Positions 34,297-45,638 of a stretch of DNA of 64,000 nucleotides are shown here, piece by piece. The notes below the pieces were generated by a model, which saw only the letters and a list, made by a program, of their open reading frames with translations, did not search any database and was not told the DNA's origin. Source of the stretch: Spizellomyces punctatus DAOM BR117 (lineage: Eukaryota > Chytridiomycota > Chytridiomycetes > Spizellomycetales > Spizellomycetaceae). Positions within the stretch are counted from its first letter, which is position 1; each line of letters begins with the position of its first letter. A program made the translations under genes and the position numbers. The stretch spans positions 1,235,219 through 1,299,218 of the forward strand of contig NW_015971539.1 in NCBI RefSeq assembly GCF_000182565.1, written 5' to 3'.

Positions 34297-35283
34297 TTAC
34301 ATCCTTTGTTCCCCAACATCAAAATTGCCAGTCACTTTCCCCAACAAATGCTCACCATACACGACATCAGGCAACCTCTCGACCCCACTCTCTTGAACAC
34401 ATTTATCAATCGGCCGAACACGCGCATCAAAAGCCGGCTCATAAAAAAACGGTACCGAGATCCGGTAGACATTCGTTGAAGAATGTATCACGCGATGGAG
34501 GGTTGATTTGTAGATCCCGTTTGTCCATACCTGGATCATATCGCCTATATTGATAATAAAGGCATTTGGGAGCGGGGTAGGTGAAATCCATTTTCCATTG
34601 GAAAGAACTTGGAGTGCGTTGGGTGTAGAGTCTGCATTGAGGAGGGTGAGACAACCATAGTCGGTGTGTTCGCCGCAACTGAGGCCAGTTGAGGAGGAAG
34701 GGAGAGGAGGGTACCCAATCATGCGCATCACCCAAAAACCTTCTTGCATGTAGGGTTCGAAAAAGGTTTCACCGACACCCAACCCAAGTCCAATGGCTCG
34801 CATCATGGCAGCGCCAAGGCGGGTCATGGTCTGAACATAACTGTTGACGACGGTAGAGAATCGTTCAGGGTGCCGTGGAATAGGATTACTTCCACAAAGC
34901 GTTTTAATTCCCTTTTGCAAAAGGGATTTAGGAGCAGGCGCATACAAGTCAATCGCTTCATGCCAATCTTGAGCCTCCTGCGTGATATTCTGACCTAACC
35001 GTTGATATCCCCTCGCAAAATCGTTTTTTGTAATATGAATCTCCTCCTTTTCTTCTGGAGTCTGCTTGAAGAATTCGTGCGCTACCGTTCGAATCTCTGT
35101 CATCTCCTCTTGGGTGAGACCATGGCCCACAAGGTAAAAGAAGCCCACCTCTCGACAGGCCTTGTCGACAAGTTCGGCAGTGGCTTGACGGGCGAGTTGC
35201 ACATCGGGTGCATCGTCTGGAGCGAGAAATGGGGATATGTCGATAAGAGGGAGGGAGAGCGTCTGCTCGGTGGTTACCAGCAT
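34297..35283 (-). CDS. 2-oxoglutarate/Fe(II) dioxygenase, isopenicillin-N-synthase-like
   Basis: Single exon, 328 aa from the ATG at 35283 (alternatives at 35316 and 35472). The DIOX_N region comes first: LPLIDISPFL, CREVGFFYLVGHG, EFFKQTPEEKEE and ARGYQRLGQN. The double-stranded beta-helix follows, with the iron triad in CGEHTDYGCLTLL (His, Asp) and the distal His in LHRVIH, and the 2-oxoglutarate-binding RISVPFF (R-x-S). All catalytic residues are intact. Members oxidise small molecules; the substrate cannot be told from sequence. It lacks introns, unlike most neighbours. A TCACGTGA octamer lies 62 bp upstream of the chosen start. Confidence 0.9.
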   Translation of the reverse strand: MLVTTEQTLSLPLIDISPFLAPDDAPDVQLARQATAELVDKACREVGFFYLVGHGLTQEEMTEIRTVAHEFFKQTPEEKEEIHITKNDFARGYQRLGQNITQEAQDWHEAIDLYAPAPKSLLQKGIKTLCGSNPIPRHPERFSTVVNSYVQTMTRLGAAMMRAIGLGLGVGETFFEPYMQEGFWVMRMIGYPPLPSSSTGLSCGEHTDYGCLTLLNADSTPNALQVLSNGKWISPTPLPNAFIINIGDMIQVWTNGIYKSTLHRVIHSSTNVYRISVPFFYEPAFDARVRPIDKCVQESGVERLPDVVYGEHLLGKVTGNFDVGEQRM

Positions 35284-35344
35284 GCTTGTTTTTTTGTTCC
35301 GTCGAGATGCCCCCATAATAAGTCTGCGCGTCACGCGATCGTCA

Positions 35345-35352
35345 TCACGTGA
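35345..35352. promoter_or_regulatory. TCACGTGA octamer upstream of dioxygenase gene
   Basis: Palindromic octamer 62 bp upstream of the 35283 start. If translation began at 35472 it would be coding, which weakens that longer start. Confidence 0.4.
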
Positions 35353-35924
35353 AAATAAGGTAAGATTCGTTATCAACATGCGATTTGCACATTGATTGCA
35401 CGCACTAGGGGATATCCCATGTAGCCCCTCACACGTCCAACGGAAGACGCACAACGTACAAGAAACTCGCAAGAACGAAAAGGATGCAAGAAGCCCCGTC
35501 TTTTCAACGCACAGACAACAAACGCTGTTCAGAAAACTACAATGGCCGCTGCAGTGATCACAGCGGGCCTATCAATTCACGAACCAATAAAAAGGGAACA
35601 GGAATTTGACGAGAAATGATATGTATAAATATACAGATATTGCAAAAAAAAAGAAGAAAGAAAATGTCCCAACAAAATATAGATATGATATAAACCACCT
35701 CAACCCGCAAAAAAAAACGGAACCCAAATCTATGCATGGTCCCTGCTTCCTCCGTGCGTCCATCATTACCAGATTCCTGTTTTCATACGGAACGGACCGT
35801 GGATGGCAGGTAAATAAAGGAAACAGGTAACCTTCAAAGCCATCTACAAGAAATCACGTTCGTTTTCAAAAGGCCCAAAAAAAGTGTTATCCCTTTAAAA
35901 GATGGTATAATGGGTCGTATGATC
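35353..35924. other. Intergenic region, dioxygenase to SFP1-like gene
   Basis: 572 bp, A-rich, with no supported gene. Confidence 0.5.
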
Positions 35925-37329
35925 TTAGCAGGCTCCGAGTAATGAAATATGCGCGTGCTCAATGTGATACTAAAATGGGGCAATGAGTCAAATGCGCATG
36001 AAAATAACGTGCATGAAAGATCTTTACCTTGAGACCATTAAGATTTTTGTACCGTTTTCCACAATCAGGAACAGTGCATTGGTATGGTTTGTGAATGATA
36101 TTGTTCATTTCTGGGTCCCCAGTGTCCTCACAGTGTCCGTGCTGCATGTGGTATTTGAGACCACCGGGATTCTTGTACGCCTTGGTGCAGCCCATCACCT
36201 TGCACTTGTATGGGCGATCGTCCTTTTGGGAATCGTCTGTCACCATGGCCATTGCATCGTAAGACATCGGTGTTTGTCCAGCTGCTGCAGGGGCGATAAC
36301 GGGAGTATCAAAGTTGGGGAGAGCAAGCGAGGCGGCGGTGGGTAGATGGAGGGGTTGGAGGTTAAGTGCAGCAGGAAGGGAGGGAGGACAGAGGGATTGT
36401 GGCATCGAGACGGGCGCTGGAGATGGGGAAGGAGCGGCAGCAGGAGCTGGTGTCGGAGCTGGGGAAGGTGTTTGCACGACCGATGGCGACGGCGCAACTG
36501 GTGGCTCGTCAATGTCCATATCGCTAACCATCTGAGTCGGTCCGTCTACGCTAAACGGCAGCGTGGGTTGTTGCTCTGGCTGCTGTGCAGGTTTGACTTT
36601 TTTGACCCGGGTAGAGGTGGGGCCAGAGGTGACGCGTTTACGTATCACTGATGTGTCAAAGGCAGATGCAGTCGAACCGGATCGATTGCTAATTCGGTAA
36701 TCTTCGGAAAAGATGTCAGACAAGGCGACTGCTTGTGTTGGGTTGGTTTGGGATTGCAAGAGCTGGGATTTGAGGTAAATGTCGGAAAAGGTGGTGGGAT
36801 GTGAGGAAACGCTGTCGCCGTCGCTCATGTCCGTGTCCATCTCGTCCATACTCTCAAACTCAAAAGGGAGATCCTCGTCCTCGTCGACATCGGATTCGAC
36901 GCGGACATGGCACTCTTCAAAATGTTGTAGCAGATCATGCAGGTTTCCTAGGTTCATGCCACAGCAGAAAAAGTCTTTGCAGAACCGGTCTTCAAGTCCG
37001 GCAAAGTGCGCCAGCTCGTGTGCTGGCGATGCAGCAACCACGGGAGACCGTGCGCCAAATTGAAAGTTGTAAACACTGGGAACCGGGTGAGCTTTCGGGA
37101 AACGATGCACAAAGCAAGCACACTACACGCATACATACTCTAAAAATCCTTCTCTTGTATAACTGTTGCGACCAAAGCTCCCTGTAAAAGAGCGGCCAAG
37201 ACTGGTGCCGAGAGATTTTCCCAAGCTCCCAATAATGGAGAAACGTCTTCTGTACGCAGCTGTGTCACCGCCGGGTGTTGCTGGTGAGCACGCCATTGCT
37301 ATAGGCATGGAAACGTCGATCGCTGGCAT
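35925..37329 (-). CDS. SFP1-like C2H2 zinc-finger transcription factor
   Basis: Three exons: 37329-37139, 37075-36028 and 35969-35925; 427 aa. The N-terminal exon is Arg/Ser/Gly-rich. A divergent finger-like segment lies at FCKDFFCCGMNLGNLHDLLQHFEECH, quoted here only in part: CCG, LLQHFEECH. Two C-terminal C2H2 fingers follow: YKCKVMGCTKAYKNPGGLKY with HMQHGH, then YQCTVPDCGKRYKNLNGLK joined across the last 58-nt intron to YHIEHAH. This paired arrangement with the linker GDPEMNNIIHKP is that of the Sfp1/JAZF1-type family, which in yeast links TOR signalling to ribosomal protein genes. The middle is Pro/Ala-rich. Without the last splice the second finger would lose its histidines, so the terminal mini-exon of 45 nt is required. 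Confidence 0.9.
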
Positions 37330-37512
37330 GGCGAACGGGTTACGATTGTTAAGCGTAAGCTGAAGCTAAATACGCTGAAAAGGGGGGCGGGGGGAGGAGG
37401 GATTTCGGTCTTTATATAAAAGCGCGTCTTTGACAAGTCACGCTATGCACAGGGTGTCCCAAAGGGGTGGAGGAAAAAGGATTGGGCCAAAAGGTGCGGG
37501 GAAGAGACAAAA
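37330..37512. promoter_or_regulatory. Proximal upstream region of SFP1-like gene
   Basis: 183 bp before the ATG on the minus strand, with a G-rich run near 37380-37400 and a TATATAAA-like stretch near 37415. A core promoter here is inference. Confidence 0.4.
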
Positions 37513-39069
37513 GGTGAAGCGCAGCTCCAATTGCTCGTAGTCGTTTGCAGTTGTGTGTGCGTGTATGTGTGTAATTAAGAGTATTGCAATGCTTCCGATA
37601 GTTTCGTATTGCGTAGATTCTATAGGTAAAACATGTAAAGAAAGGTGAGCCGGAACTGATGCGACGCGTAGGGATTTTTGACAGCCGACACCATTCTTAT
37701 AATCATGAAACGGGTCCATAGCCTAATCTCATCATCCAATAACAAATCCCCCAAAATAGCGAGAGAGAAAGAATAGTAGGAGCTATTTCTTGTCTCCCTT
37801 CCAAGTTGCATAGCTATTGCGCTCCATTTCCTGACGAGGCCCTCAAAGGGCGTGGCGTCCCTACGCCAAAATGCGGGCGTATCACAAAAACAGCTCCTAC
37901 TCCACCCCTGCTCCCCCCAACTGTCCAATATCTCTTTATCGTTTTGCATATCTAGGTATCAGGTATAGCATATACCTGGTTACCGCAGTTTATCCGGTCG
38001 TGTTGCGCAGTTGAGGAACAAGCACAGAGAGAGACACGGAAAGAGTGTGCGGGCTCGAGACAGGCAATGCGAGAAACTGCGAGAGCAATATACACACCGA
38101 GCATGCCCGATTCTTGTGCAAAACGCTACGAGTTGCCCTTTTTTATCCCTTCCAATTCCTCCATCCCGGCTTTTTGTAGTTGCCCAACAGATTACAGTAC
38201 CGATAACCCAAACACTTTAGGCCCTTTTTTTGCGAATATCACACGAGCGACATTTGCATCACATATCACTCTCGTACGTCATACACAATGTACAAAAGGA
38301 GCGGAACTCCCCTGGACGGTCCCTTTATTCCCCCCTCACCGGAGCGTGGCCACCGTGATTGCACACGACCAGCCGCACCAACCATTGCCAACAAAACCTA
38401 CCTTTTACTCTTGTTGTCCTCGTCCTCGTCGTCGTCGTGGTCGTCGTGATCGTTTCGTACGGAAGGCGCGTGTGGGGAAAAAAGTGTGAAATTCCTATTT
38501 AAACTGTTTCGCCCTCGTCAAGCGACGGGAAGCCAAACACGCGGATAAAATTACAAGCTTTTTGCTTTTGGGATGCAAATTGCATTTGAACCACTTTCAC
38601 ATATACAGATATGGAGGGCATGGATTCAATTGGAATGTGGATTGTGAAATTTATGTTGCTTTTTTTATTTTTACTATTGCAATTTTTATTTTAGATACAA
38701 CCTCGGTCAGGGACTTGGGGGATGGTGTGACGCTGTCACCATGCTTGCCCTATTCACATGCTTATGTCCCCAACCGATTGTATTTTTACCCGTTGTGTTC
38801 CATCTTGATGGACCCTTTTGCATTCGAGTGTGGCGATCGTGTTGGCGACGTACCAAGGGGTGTTGGCACCCGTGGCAAAGGGTGGAAGCCAATCAGATGC
38901 CTGGAGGGTGTGTGGGATGGATACTGATGTGGTGCATTCGAATGCAAAGAAGGAGGGGTCTACCATGGACTGCAGGGGTTTTGTGTGTTGCAGACTTGAC
39001 ACGGTGTCTCTCTAAAACCTCCGAATTTCCAATTGTTTGGCTACACGGACATGTGACAGAGCGTGTCCA
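37513..39069. repeat. Second copy of 1-1557
   Basis: Identical to the first 1,557 bases of the window. Here the sequence continues on both sides, so this is the better-placed copy. There is no supported gene; the small frames are shared exactly by both copies. Confidence 0.95.
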
Positions 39070-39738
39070 CCCTTTCCGGACACTTTTAGTGAATGGCGAA
39101 TGACACGATAATGACCGTACAACTACTAACTAGCTATCGGAATGCCATTTGCATACCATTTGCACGCCATGGGCAGCCATCGACAGCCATCGGCAAAGAC
39201 CGTATGAAAACAAGCAAAAAAAACCTCGTCTATACTCGCCAAGAACAATGCAAATCCCCCATTTTTTTGTCTCCATTGTCCACACGGAAAAAGAATTTGA
39301 GGATCGTCCATGCCAACATCTTGTCCATGGCTCTCGAACGGCGGTCAAACCACCCGAAATGGGCCGTTTTACTAAGCCCACTACTGAGCCACTGGCAAAA
39401 GTTAAAATTAAATGCGCGGGTGAGCTGTGCCAGTCTCGTGACCTTGCAAGGGTCCAATGAGTTCGATTCTGGGCTCCCGCATTTTTTGTTTTTGTTTTTT
39501 TCATGGCCGTCGTTGCCCTCGTTTTGTCGTCGTTTTGATTTTTTATTAGTATTTTTATTTGCATTTTGCAATGATGATCGGGTGAGTGATTTTGTATGAA
39601 TATTTTTGCTGATCTTTATTGGAGAGTGAAATTAGGGTGGGCCATGAGCAAGGGTTGGCCATGTATCGACTTTATTCCACAACGAGTCGATAATGGGCAT
39701 GAACAGCACAGTATTGGTTGCGAGTAATTAAAAGTTTT
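39009..39738. repeat. 730-bp duplication, left copy
   Basis: Identical to 39839-40568 at an offset of 830 and ends at an N gap. The arrangement repeat - 100 N - repeat is that of two overlapping contig ends left unmerged. Confidence 0.95.
39416..39480 (+). other. Degenerate tRNA-like sequence with pol III-type terminator
   Basis: About 65 nt that begins GCGGGTG and ends CTCCCGC (six of seven acceptor pairs), has an anticodon-like arm GACC-TTGCAAG-GGTC (loop would read GCA, Cys), and a B-box-like GAGTTCGATTCTG followed directly by T-runs. The D arm is poor and the T stem is badly paired, so it is more likely a tRNA pseudogene or a SINE head than a working tRNA. Confidence 0.4.
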
Positions 39739-39838
39739 NNNNNNNNNNNNNNNNNNNNNNNNNNNNNNNNNNNNNNNNNNNNNNNNNNNNNNNNNNNNNN
39801 NNNNNNNNNNNNNNNNNNNNNNNNNNNNNNNNNNNNNN
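39739..39838. other. Assembly gap of 100 N
   Basis: Exactly 100 N between two identical 730-bp blocks, so probably no real sequence is missing here. Confidence 0.99.
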
Positions 39839-40568
39839 TCTCTAAAACCTCCGAATTTCCAATTGTTTGGCTACACGGACATGTGACAGAGCGTGTCCAC
39901 CCTTTCCGGACACTTTTAGTGAATGGCGAATGACACGATAATGACCGTACAACTACTAACTAGCTATCGGAATGCCATTTGCATACCATTTGCACGCCAT
40001 GGGCAGCCATCGACAGCCATCGGCAAAGACCGTATGAAAACAAGCAAAAAAAACCTCGTCTATACTCGCCAAGAACAATGCAAATCCCCCATTTTTTTGT
40101 CTCCATTGTCCACACGGAAAAAGAATTTGAGGATCGTCCATGCCAACATCTTGTCCATGGCTCTCGAACGGCGGTCAAACCACCCGAAATGGGCCGTTTT
40201 ACTAAGCCCACTACTGAGCCACTGGCAAAAGTTAAAATTAAATGCGCGGGTGAGCTGTGCCAGTCTCGTGACCTTGCAAGGGTCCAATGAGTTCGATTCT
40301 GGGCTCCCGCATTTTTTGTTTTTGTTTTTTTCATGGCCGTCGTTGCCCTCGTTTTGTCGTCGTTTTGATTTTTTATTAGTATTTTTATTTGCATTTTGCA
40401 ATGATGATCGGGTGAGTGATTTTGTATGAATATTTTTGCTGATCTTTATTGGAGAGTGAAATTAGGGTGGGCCATGAGCAAGGGTTGGCCATGTATCGAC
40501 TTTATTCCACAACGAGTCGATAATGGGCATGAACAGCACAGTATTGGTTGCGAGTAATTAAAAGTTTT
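39839..40568. repeat. 730-bp duplication, right copy
   Basis: Identical to 39009-39738, including a second copy of the tRNA-like sequence at 40246-40310. Confidence 0.95.
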
Positions 40569-41213
40569 TTGTTTTGATCAGCACTGGCATTTCTACGGCA
40601 GGAACGCCATAGCATTTGTATTGCGGCCGTTTGTTGCTTCAACTGGACAAAGTTTTTTTGTTTGCACCGGGATCTTGCAGCGAGTGATTATGGAGGTCAA
40701 GATTGTTTATCTGCAGGAATGCATTTGAACAATATTCCAAGTGTTGCAATGCCAAAAACGATTGCGACCTATTGAACGCCATGCACACCTGACAAGACTG
40801 TCGCCAGGTTTGCAAGCAAGGGTTTGTCGATATCGACTCTGCAGGTGTTGAAAGGGATCGTCCAAAGGGCGCAAAATGCCTGACTGTGGCTTTTGTCAAC
40901 CTTGACCTCTTGTTATTCCTTTGCGATGAGCAGTGTCAAGGTTTTGGAACAAGCCCACAATGTACTTGTACAAGGCTTCTTGTTGATACCTTGTTCATGC
41001 TGGAAGAAGGACTCGATATTCGAGACCCTACGGCAAGACTGTTCACGTAGGCGACGGTTCAGTTCCCGTCACAAACAATGATAGCAAACAACACTCTTGA
41101 TGAAAACAAAAATAATACTGTCTGTTTTTTTGGACGATACATTATACACACACACACGAACACACACACACATTCACTTAAAAAGTGTCACTGTAACATC
41201 TCAAGGGTATCTT
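40569..41213. other. Intergenic region downstream of chitinase gene
   Basis: 645 bp. It holds an AC-rich microsatellite at 41145-41176. No gene is recognised. Confidence 0.55.
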
Positions 41214-44000
41214 TCAAAAGCCCACTACCTCTGGAGTATCAGCCAGTTCGCGCTTTTCCGGCGTGTAGATCAATTCTGGGTCAGGAGCCGGGAGGTCCTT
41301 TGGATCTTCGGGACGCTCTGGTACCTCGGGAACCGGATAATACGTCCATTCTCGAGCCTTGACTCGTTCAACACGTTGGGTGGGCTCAACAGCTTCCCGA
41401 GCTTGAATCCTCGTTAGAGGCTTTCCACCTTTCAAGTTCAACGGCGGCAACGTGGCAGCCTGGGTCGCTTGAACTGTTTTTGTAGCAGCGACGTTAAACG
41501 CTTTAAAGATACCCGCAAACTCGTAATCTTTCTGCGTAATCTGCGATGATGCATACAAGGGTCCTTTGACGCTGTTATCCCGGTTGATGCTCCACATGGC
41601 CAGTTCGGCCACCCAGATTGTTTGCTGGGCCCACGTCAGCAGCTGGGATGCATCTGCCGTTCTAAAGATCTCGCCTTGGACATCATTTTGACCAATCATG
41701 GGTGTCACGCCAATCTTTGTCGTTTTGAGACCTGCGGATTGAACTTGTATGTACGTTGCTTGAGCGGCTTGGATGGCATATCCTCCCATTCCGGTTGCTC
41801 CGTTAGGTGCAGCTGCTGGGCCATAGTCCATGGCCATAATGTTGACAACGTCAACGCGGACACCGTACTTGACCGCCGATTGTAAGAGGTAGACTCCGTC
41901 GGCTGTAATGCCTGTCGGAAGAACGGGTAGCGTGTACGACACAAGAAGCTTTGGATTAGCTTTTTGGAGACCAGCAATGGCTTGGTTGCGGCGGTCAATA
42001 GAAGCCTTGTTCCCCAATGCACCACCCTCGATATCGAAATCGACCCAGGTGACCTGGTACGTATCAATTACAGACTGGTATTTGGCTTGCAATTGGGTTG
42101 CGTCCGTGACGCTCAGAGCTAGTTCGGTACCTACAATGACCATGGTGAGTTCCGTTCTCAATATCGAGGATTCGAAAACAAAACTCTACAAACATACCCG
42201 TAGCACCTCCAAAAGAAATAATGGCATCTCCACCAAGAGCACGCAACTTTGTCAATATATCCAAATAGAATTTATCTGACCATTTGGTCACCCCACCCCA
42301 TGCGGGGTTCTTGGCCGAATCAGCCGTGATAAATGCCAAAGTGTAGTACAGCGAACCTGTCTTTTGGGCGACTGCCGAGACGTCCAATGTGGGCCACAGC
42401 AGTACATCCACGTATGGAGCAAATGTTTTGGCGCCCCATCCGGATGCTGCTGGAGGAGGGGTCGTTGGCGGTGTCGGCACAACAACTGCCGTCGTTGCTG
42501 CTGCTGTCGTCTGGCAAGTCGTTGATGCGCCAGGTTGACCGCCAACAATCACACCACCCTCAAACGCAACAAGCGTCTTTACAAAATCGTAATCATTCTG
42601 CTTTAACTGACTGGAAGCATACAGCGGTCCAGCTTTAGAGGTATCACGGTTGACACTCCACATGGAAATCTCGGCTACCCAGCTGACACTTTTGGCCCAA
42701 TCAACCAGCTGCTTGGCGTCTTCTAACCGGAATACTTCCCCTGCTACATCATTTTGCCCAATCATTGGCGTCACTCCGATTTTAGAAGTCGTGAGACCGG
42801 CGGCTTGGGCTTGGGCGTAGGTTGCTTGGGCTGCCGAAATGGCGTACCCGCCCATACCCGTAGCACCATTAGGCGCGACGCCGGATCCATAATCCATTGC
42901 CATGATATTAACGACTAGAGAATCGCATTGAGATGGTCAACCCACCATGCATACTTGTTTGAATTTCACGAGCGCAACAGTACAACTCACCATCAACCCG
43001 AACCCCATACTTTACAGCACTCTTCAACAAGTAGACGCCATCGTCCGTTAAACCGTTAGGCAAAACAGGGAGGGTATAGCTAACCAGCAATTTTGGGTTA
43101 GCCTTTTGAAGCCCTGCTATCGCCTGGTTACGTCTATCAACAGATGCTTTATCGAGTAGGGAAGGTCCTTCAATGTCAAAATCGGCCCAGGTGAGTTGGT
43201 ACTTGTTGATGACAGCTTGGTATCTCGATTGGAGGGTGGCAACGTCTGCTACGGCTGCCGCAAGCTCTTGGCCTGGCAGAAATTATCATATTGCAAATCA
43301 ACTAAACAGTCATCTTGATATAACGGGAAAGAAACAAAAACGGAAAACATACCAATGGCACCTCCAAAAGAAATAATCACATCTCCTCCCATCCCTCTCA
43401 ACTTGGACACAATATCCAAATAGAATCCGCTACTGACAGGCGTAACACCCCCCCATGCTGGATTACCGGCAGTATCCGCAAACACAAAGGCCAAGGTATA
43501 ATGCGTCACTCCAGTCGTCTGCGCCACGGCAGATACATCCAGAGTCGGCCAAAGAAGAATATCAACATACGGCGCAAAGGTCCGTGAAGACCAAGCTGTA
43601 CCCGGTGGCACTGTAGTTCCTGTTGTCCCGGACACGACCCCACCAGGGACGACAACACCTCCAGCGGAACTACCATCCAAAGCACCAACAAGCTCCCAAA
43701 GCACCGCACAGCAACCAGGGTACCAATCCGCTTGACTAATGTGGTTGGCGACAACCCGGTACCGCAGTCCCTGGTAATCAACAATCTGACCTGCCGTGTA
43801 CTGCACTCCAACCGAAAACGTGTAATCTGAACCAACCCATAACATTCAATATCCATCTTGTCTTTACTTGAACACACACATACACAACACTTACCCCCAT
43901 TGGCAGCCTTGGCAGGTTGAGCCGCCGGCGCACCAACCACCAACCCAATACACGCCAACAACCCCACCCAACTCATAAATAAGCATTTAGAAACCTTCAT
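41214..44000 (-). CDS. Secreted chitinase with CBM5/12-like module and two GH18 domains
   Basis: Five exons: 44000-43895, 43826-43353, 43272-42991, 42914-42198 and 42130-41214; 831 aa. A signal peptide (KCLFMSWVGLLACIGLVVGA) is followed by a short CBM5/12-like module (YTAGQIVDYQGLRYRVVANH to VLWEL). Two bacterial-type GH18 domains come next, each with FAPYVD, IISFGGA, the catalytic DFDIEG (general-acid Glu present in both), LVSYTLPVLP and IMAMDYG. The copies are linked by a Thr/Pro-rich spacer. It would cleave chitin outside the cell or in the cell wall. An intron sits at the same place and phase after SFGGA(I/T)G in both copies; a second intron (after YGVRVD) occurs only in the first. The C-terminal 60 residues are charged and Pro-rich, with no known module. 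Confidence 0.92.
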
Positions 44001-45093
44001 CGCAATTCAAAACTACCGCCAAAAAAAAACTTGACATCAATAAAAAAAAAACACATACAATAAAACCATCCAAAGCACCCAAAAAGAACTCACACACTCG
44101 CAGAACCAAAAGAAAACAGCCAAAAACAGCATGCTATGCACAATTCAACTGGTCTTTTATATCCCATTCCAGCTTACGTCACCGACCCCTCATGAAATCG
44201 CCAAGCACTTTAAAAAAACGCAAGGGAAAAAACACAATCAATGCCCGATGTGGGCCAGGAACAATCTTGAATAGAACATGCAAAACCGGGCAAAATCATA
44301 AAATCACCAGCTGGAAAAACCTTACGCGTCTCCTTCGGGGGTTTACTGGTCATGACTGTTTTTTTGGCTCAAGGTCGATATCGGTGTTAGGTGTAGGTGA
44401 CCATTGTCTCTGCAAGTAGGATTCACCCGTCGGAGTTGATTACATAATAATATGTGGCTGTGCTGCTGGATAAACCTTATAGTGTCATGTAGTGGAGTTT
44501 TTCAATGCTATTCGTGGTTGACTGTCATTTGTTTGTTTGTCGCTTGGAGCATGGATAGTGAGACTGTGCATTGCTAAAGTCATGCTTCTATTTGAAAAGA
44601 TGTACTGTGTGTACGTAAAAGTGGGATATTGGAATGGATGTCCAGATTGTTAGGTATCTCGTGGAGGTAGAGCGTGAGGGCAATGTACCGCACCATCAAA
44701 ACATGAAGCGATAAAAGATGTAGGATCCAACGTTCACGTATTCTGCATTTCATGTACGGGATTCAGTCTCGCATTTTTCTCGGGTGCCTGTGCATCACTA
44801 GGGTCGCTTTTAACATGTTGGCATACATCAAGGTTCATCGAAAATCAGACATGTGCTTGGCAGCCGATACTTTGTCGATATATGTGGTGAACCGCATAAA
44901 GATGAAAAGAAGAGCATACACTGCAAAACATCCTTACGCCATAATGCGTACCACCTGGCCAAAACATACCATATGCCAAACGAAACAACATTCCATATTA
45001 CAATACAATAAACAACACTCTAACACCATAATCTACATATACTCTACCGCCCTCACAAAGACCACGTCCAGAATCTCATCAGCAAAGCGCAGA
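44001..45093. promoter_or_regulatory. Region upstream of chitinase gene
   Basis: 1,093 bp between the chitinase start and the 3' end of the small membrane-protein gene. It is AT-rich with A-tracts near 44040; no gene is seen. Confidence 0.5.
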
Positions 45094-45638
45094 TCACCCA
45101 AAAACATACGCACCCTTCAACCCCGACACAGGAATCCAAACCCCAAATAACCCAATATAATCCGAACGTTTATTCCCAGCCATTGATAAAACTCCGTAAT
45201 TCTTAACAGTTGGTTGACCTACAAAATGCAACGGCCAAAATTTTAGTACCCACTCAAAGGAAATAAAAATACTTTTGAAAAAACGTTACCAGAAAAAACA
45301 TGTCGAGCACGGCTCCAGAATGTCGGTTCGGGACCAGGAAAAGAGCAAGGATTGGTTGCGTACGCTAGGACCAACAATCCTACAATCAAGAAAACCGCAA
45401 AAACAAATCGCAATGTCGGTTGTGAGAATTGGGATAGGGATTGGGGAGGTGAGGGTTGCTTTGACTCTATTTCGGGAGCTTCTTGAACGCTTTTGGGACG
45501 GGGTTCTGACCGTTTGGCTGTTCGAGGGAGGGGTGGGCGGGCGAATGTTGACATTTTGCTTGGTATATCCTCGAGTTCAAATCGTTCAATTGATTCTTTA
45601 GTGAGGGTTTGCGAGACTTGATGTTTGAATGAGGACAA
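45094..45638 (-). CDS. Small single-pass membrane protein, unknown
   Basis: Two exons, 45638-45290 and 45218-45094, joined by a 71-nt intron; 157 aa. The first 70 residues are hydrophilic, with basic and Pro-rich parts. One transmembrane segment follows (LRFVFAVFLIVGLLVLAYA). The last 60 residues, which depend on the splice, read as a compact domain (GQPTVKNYGVLSMAGNKRS to GLKGAYVFG). Without splicing the frame would end 15 codons after the donor. No family is recognised. There is no cleavable signal peptide, so either topology is possible. A later ATG (MSTFARPPLPR) could also start the protein. Confidence 0.62.
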
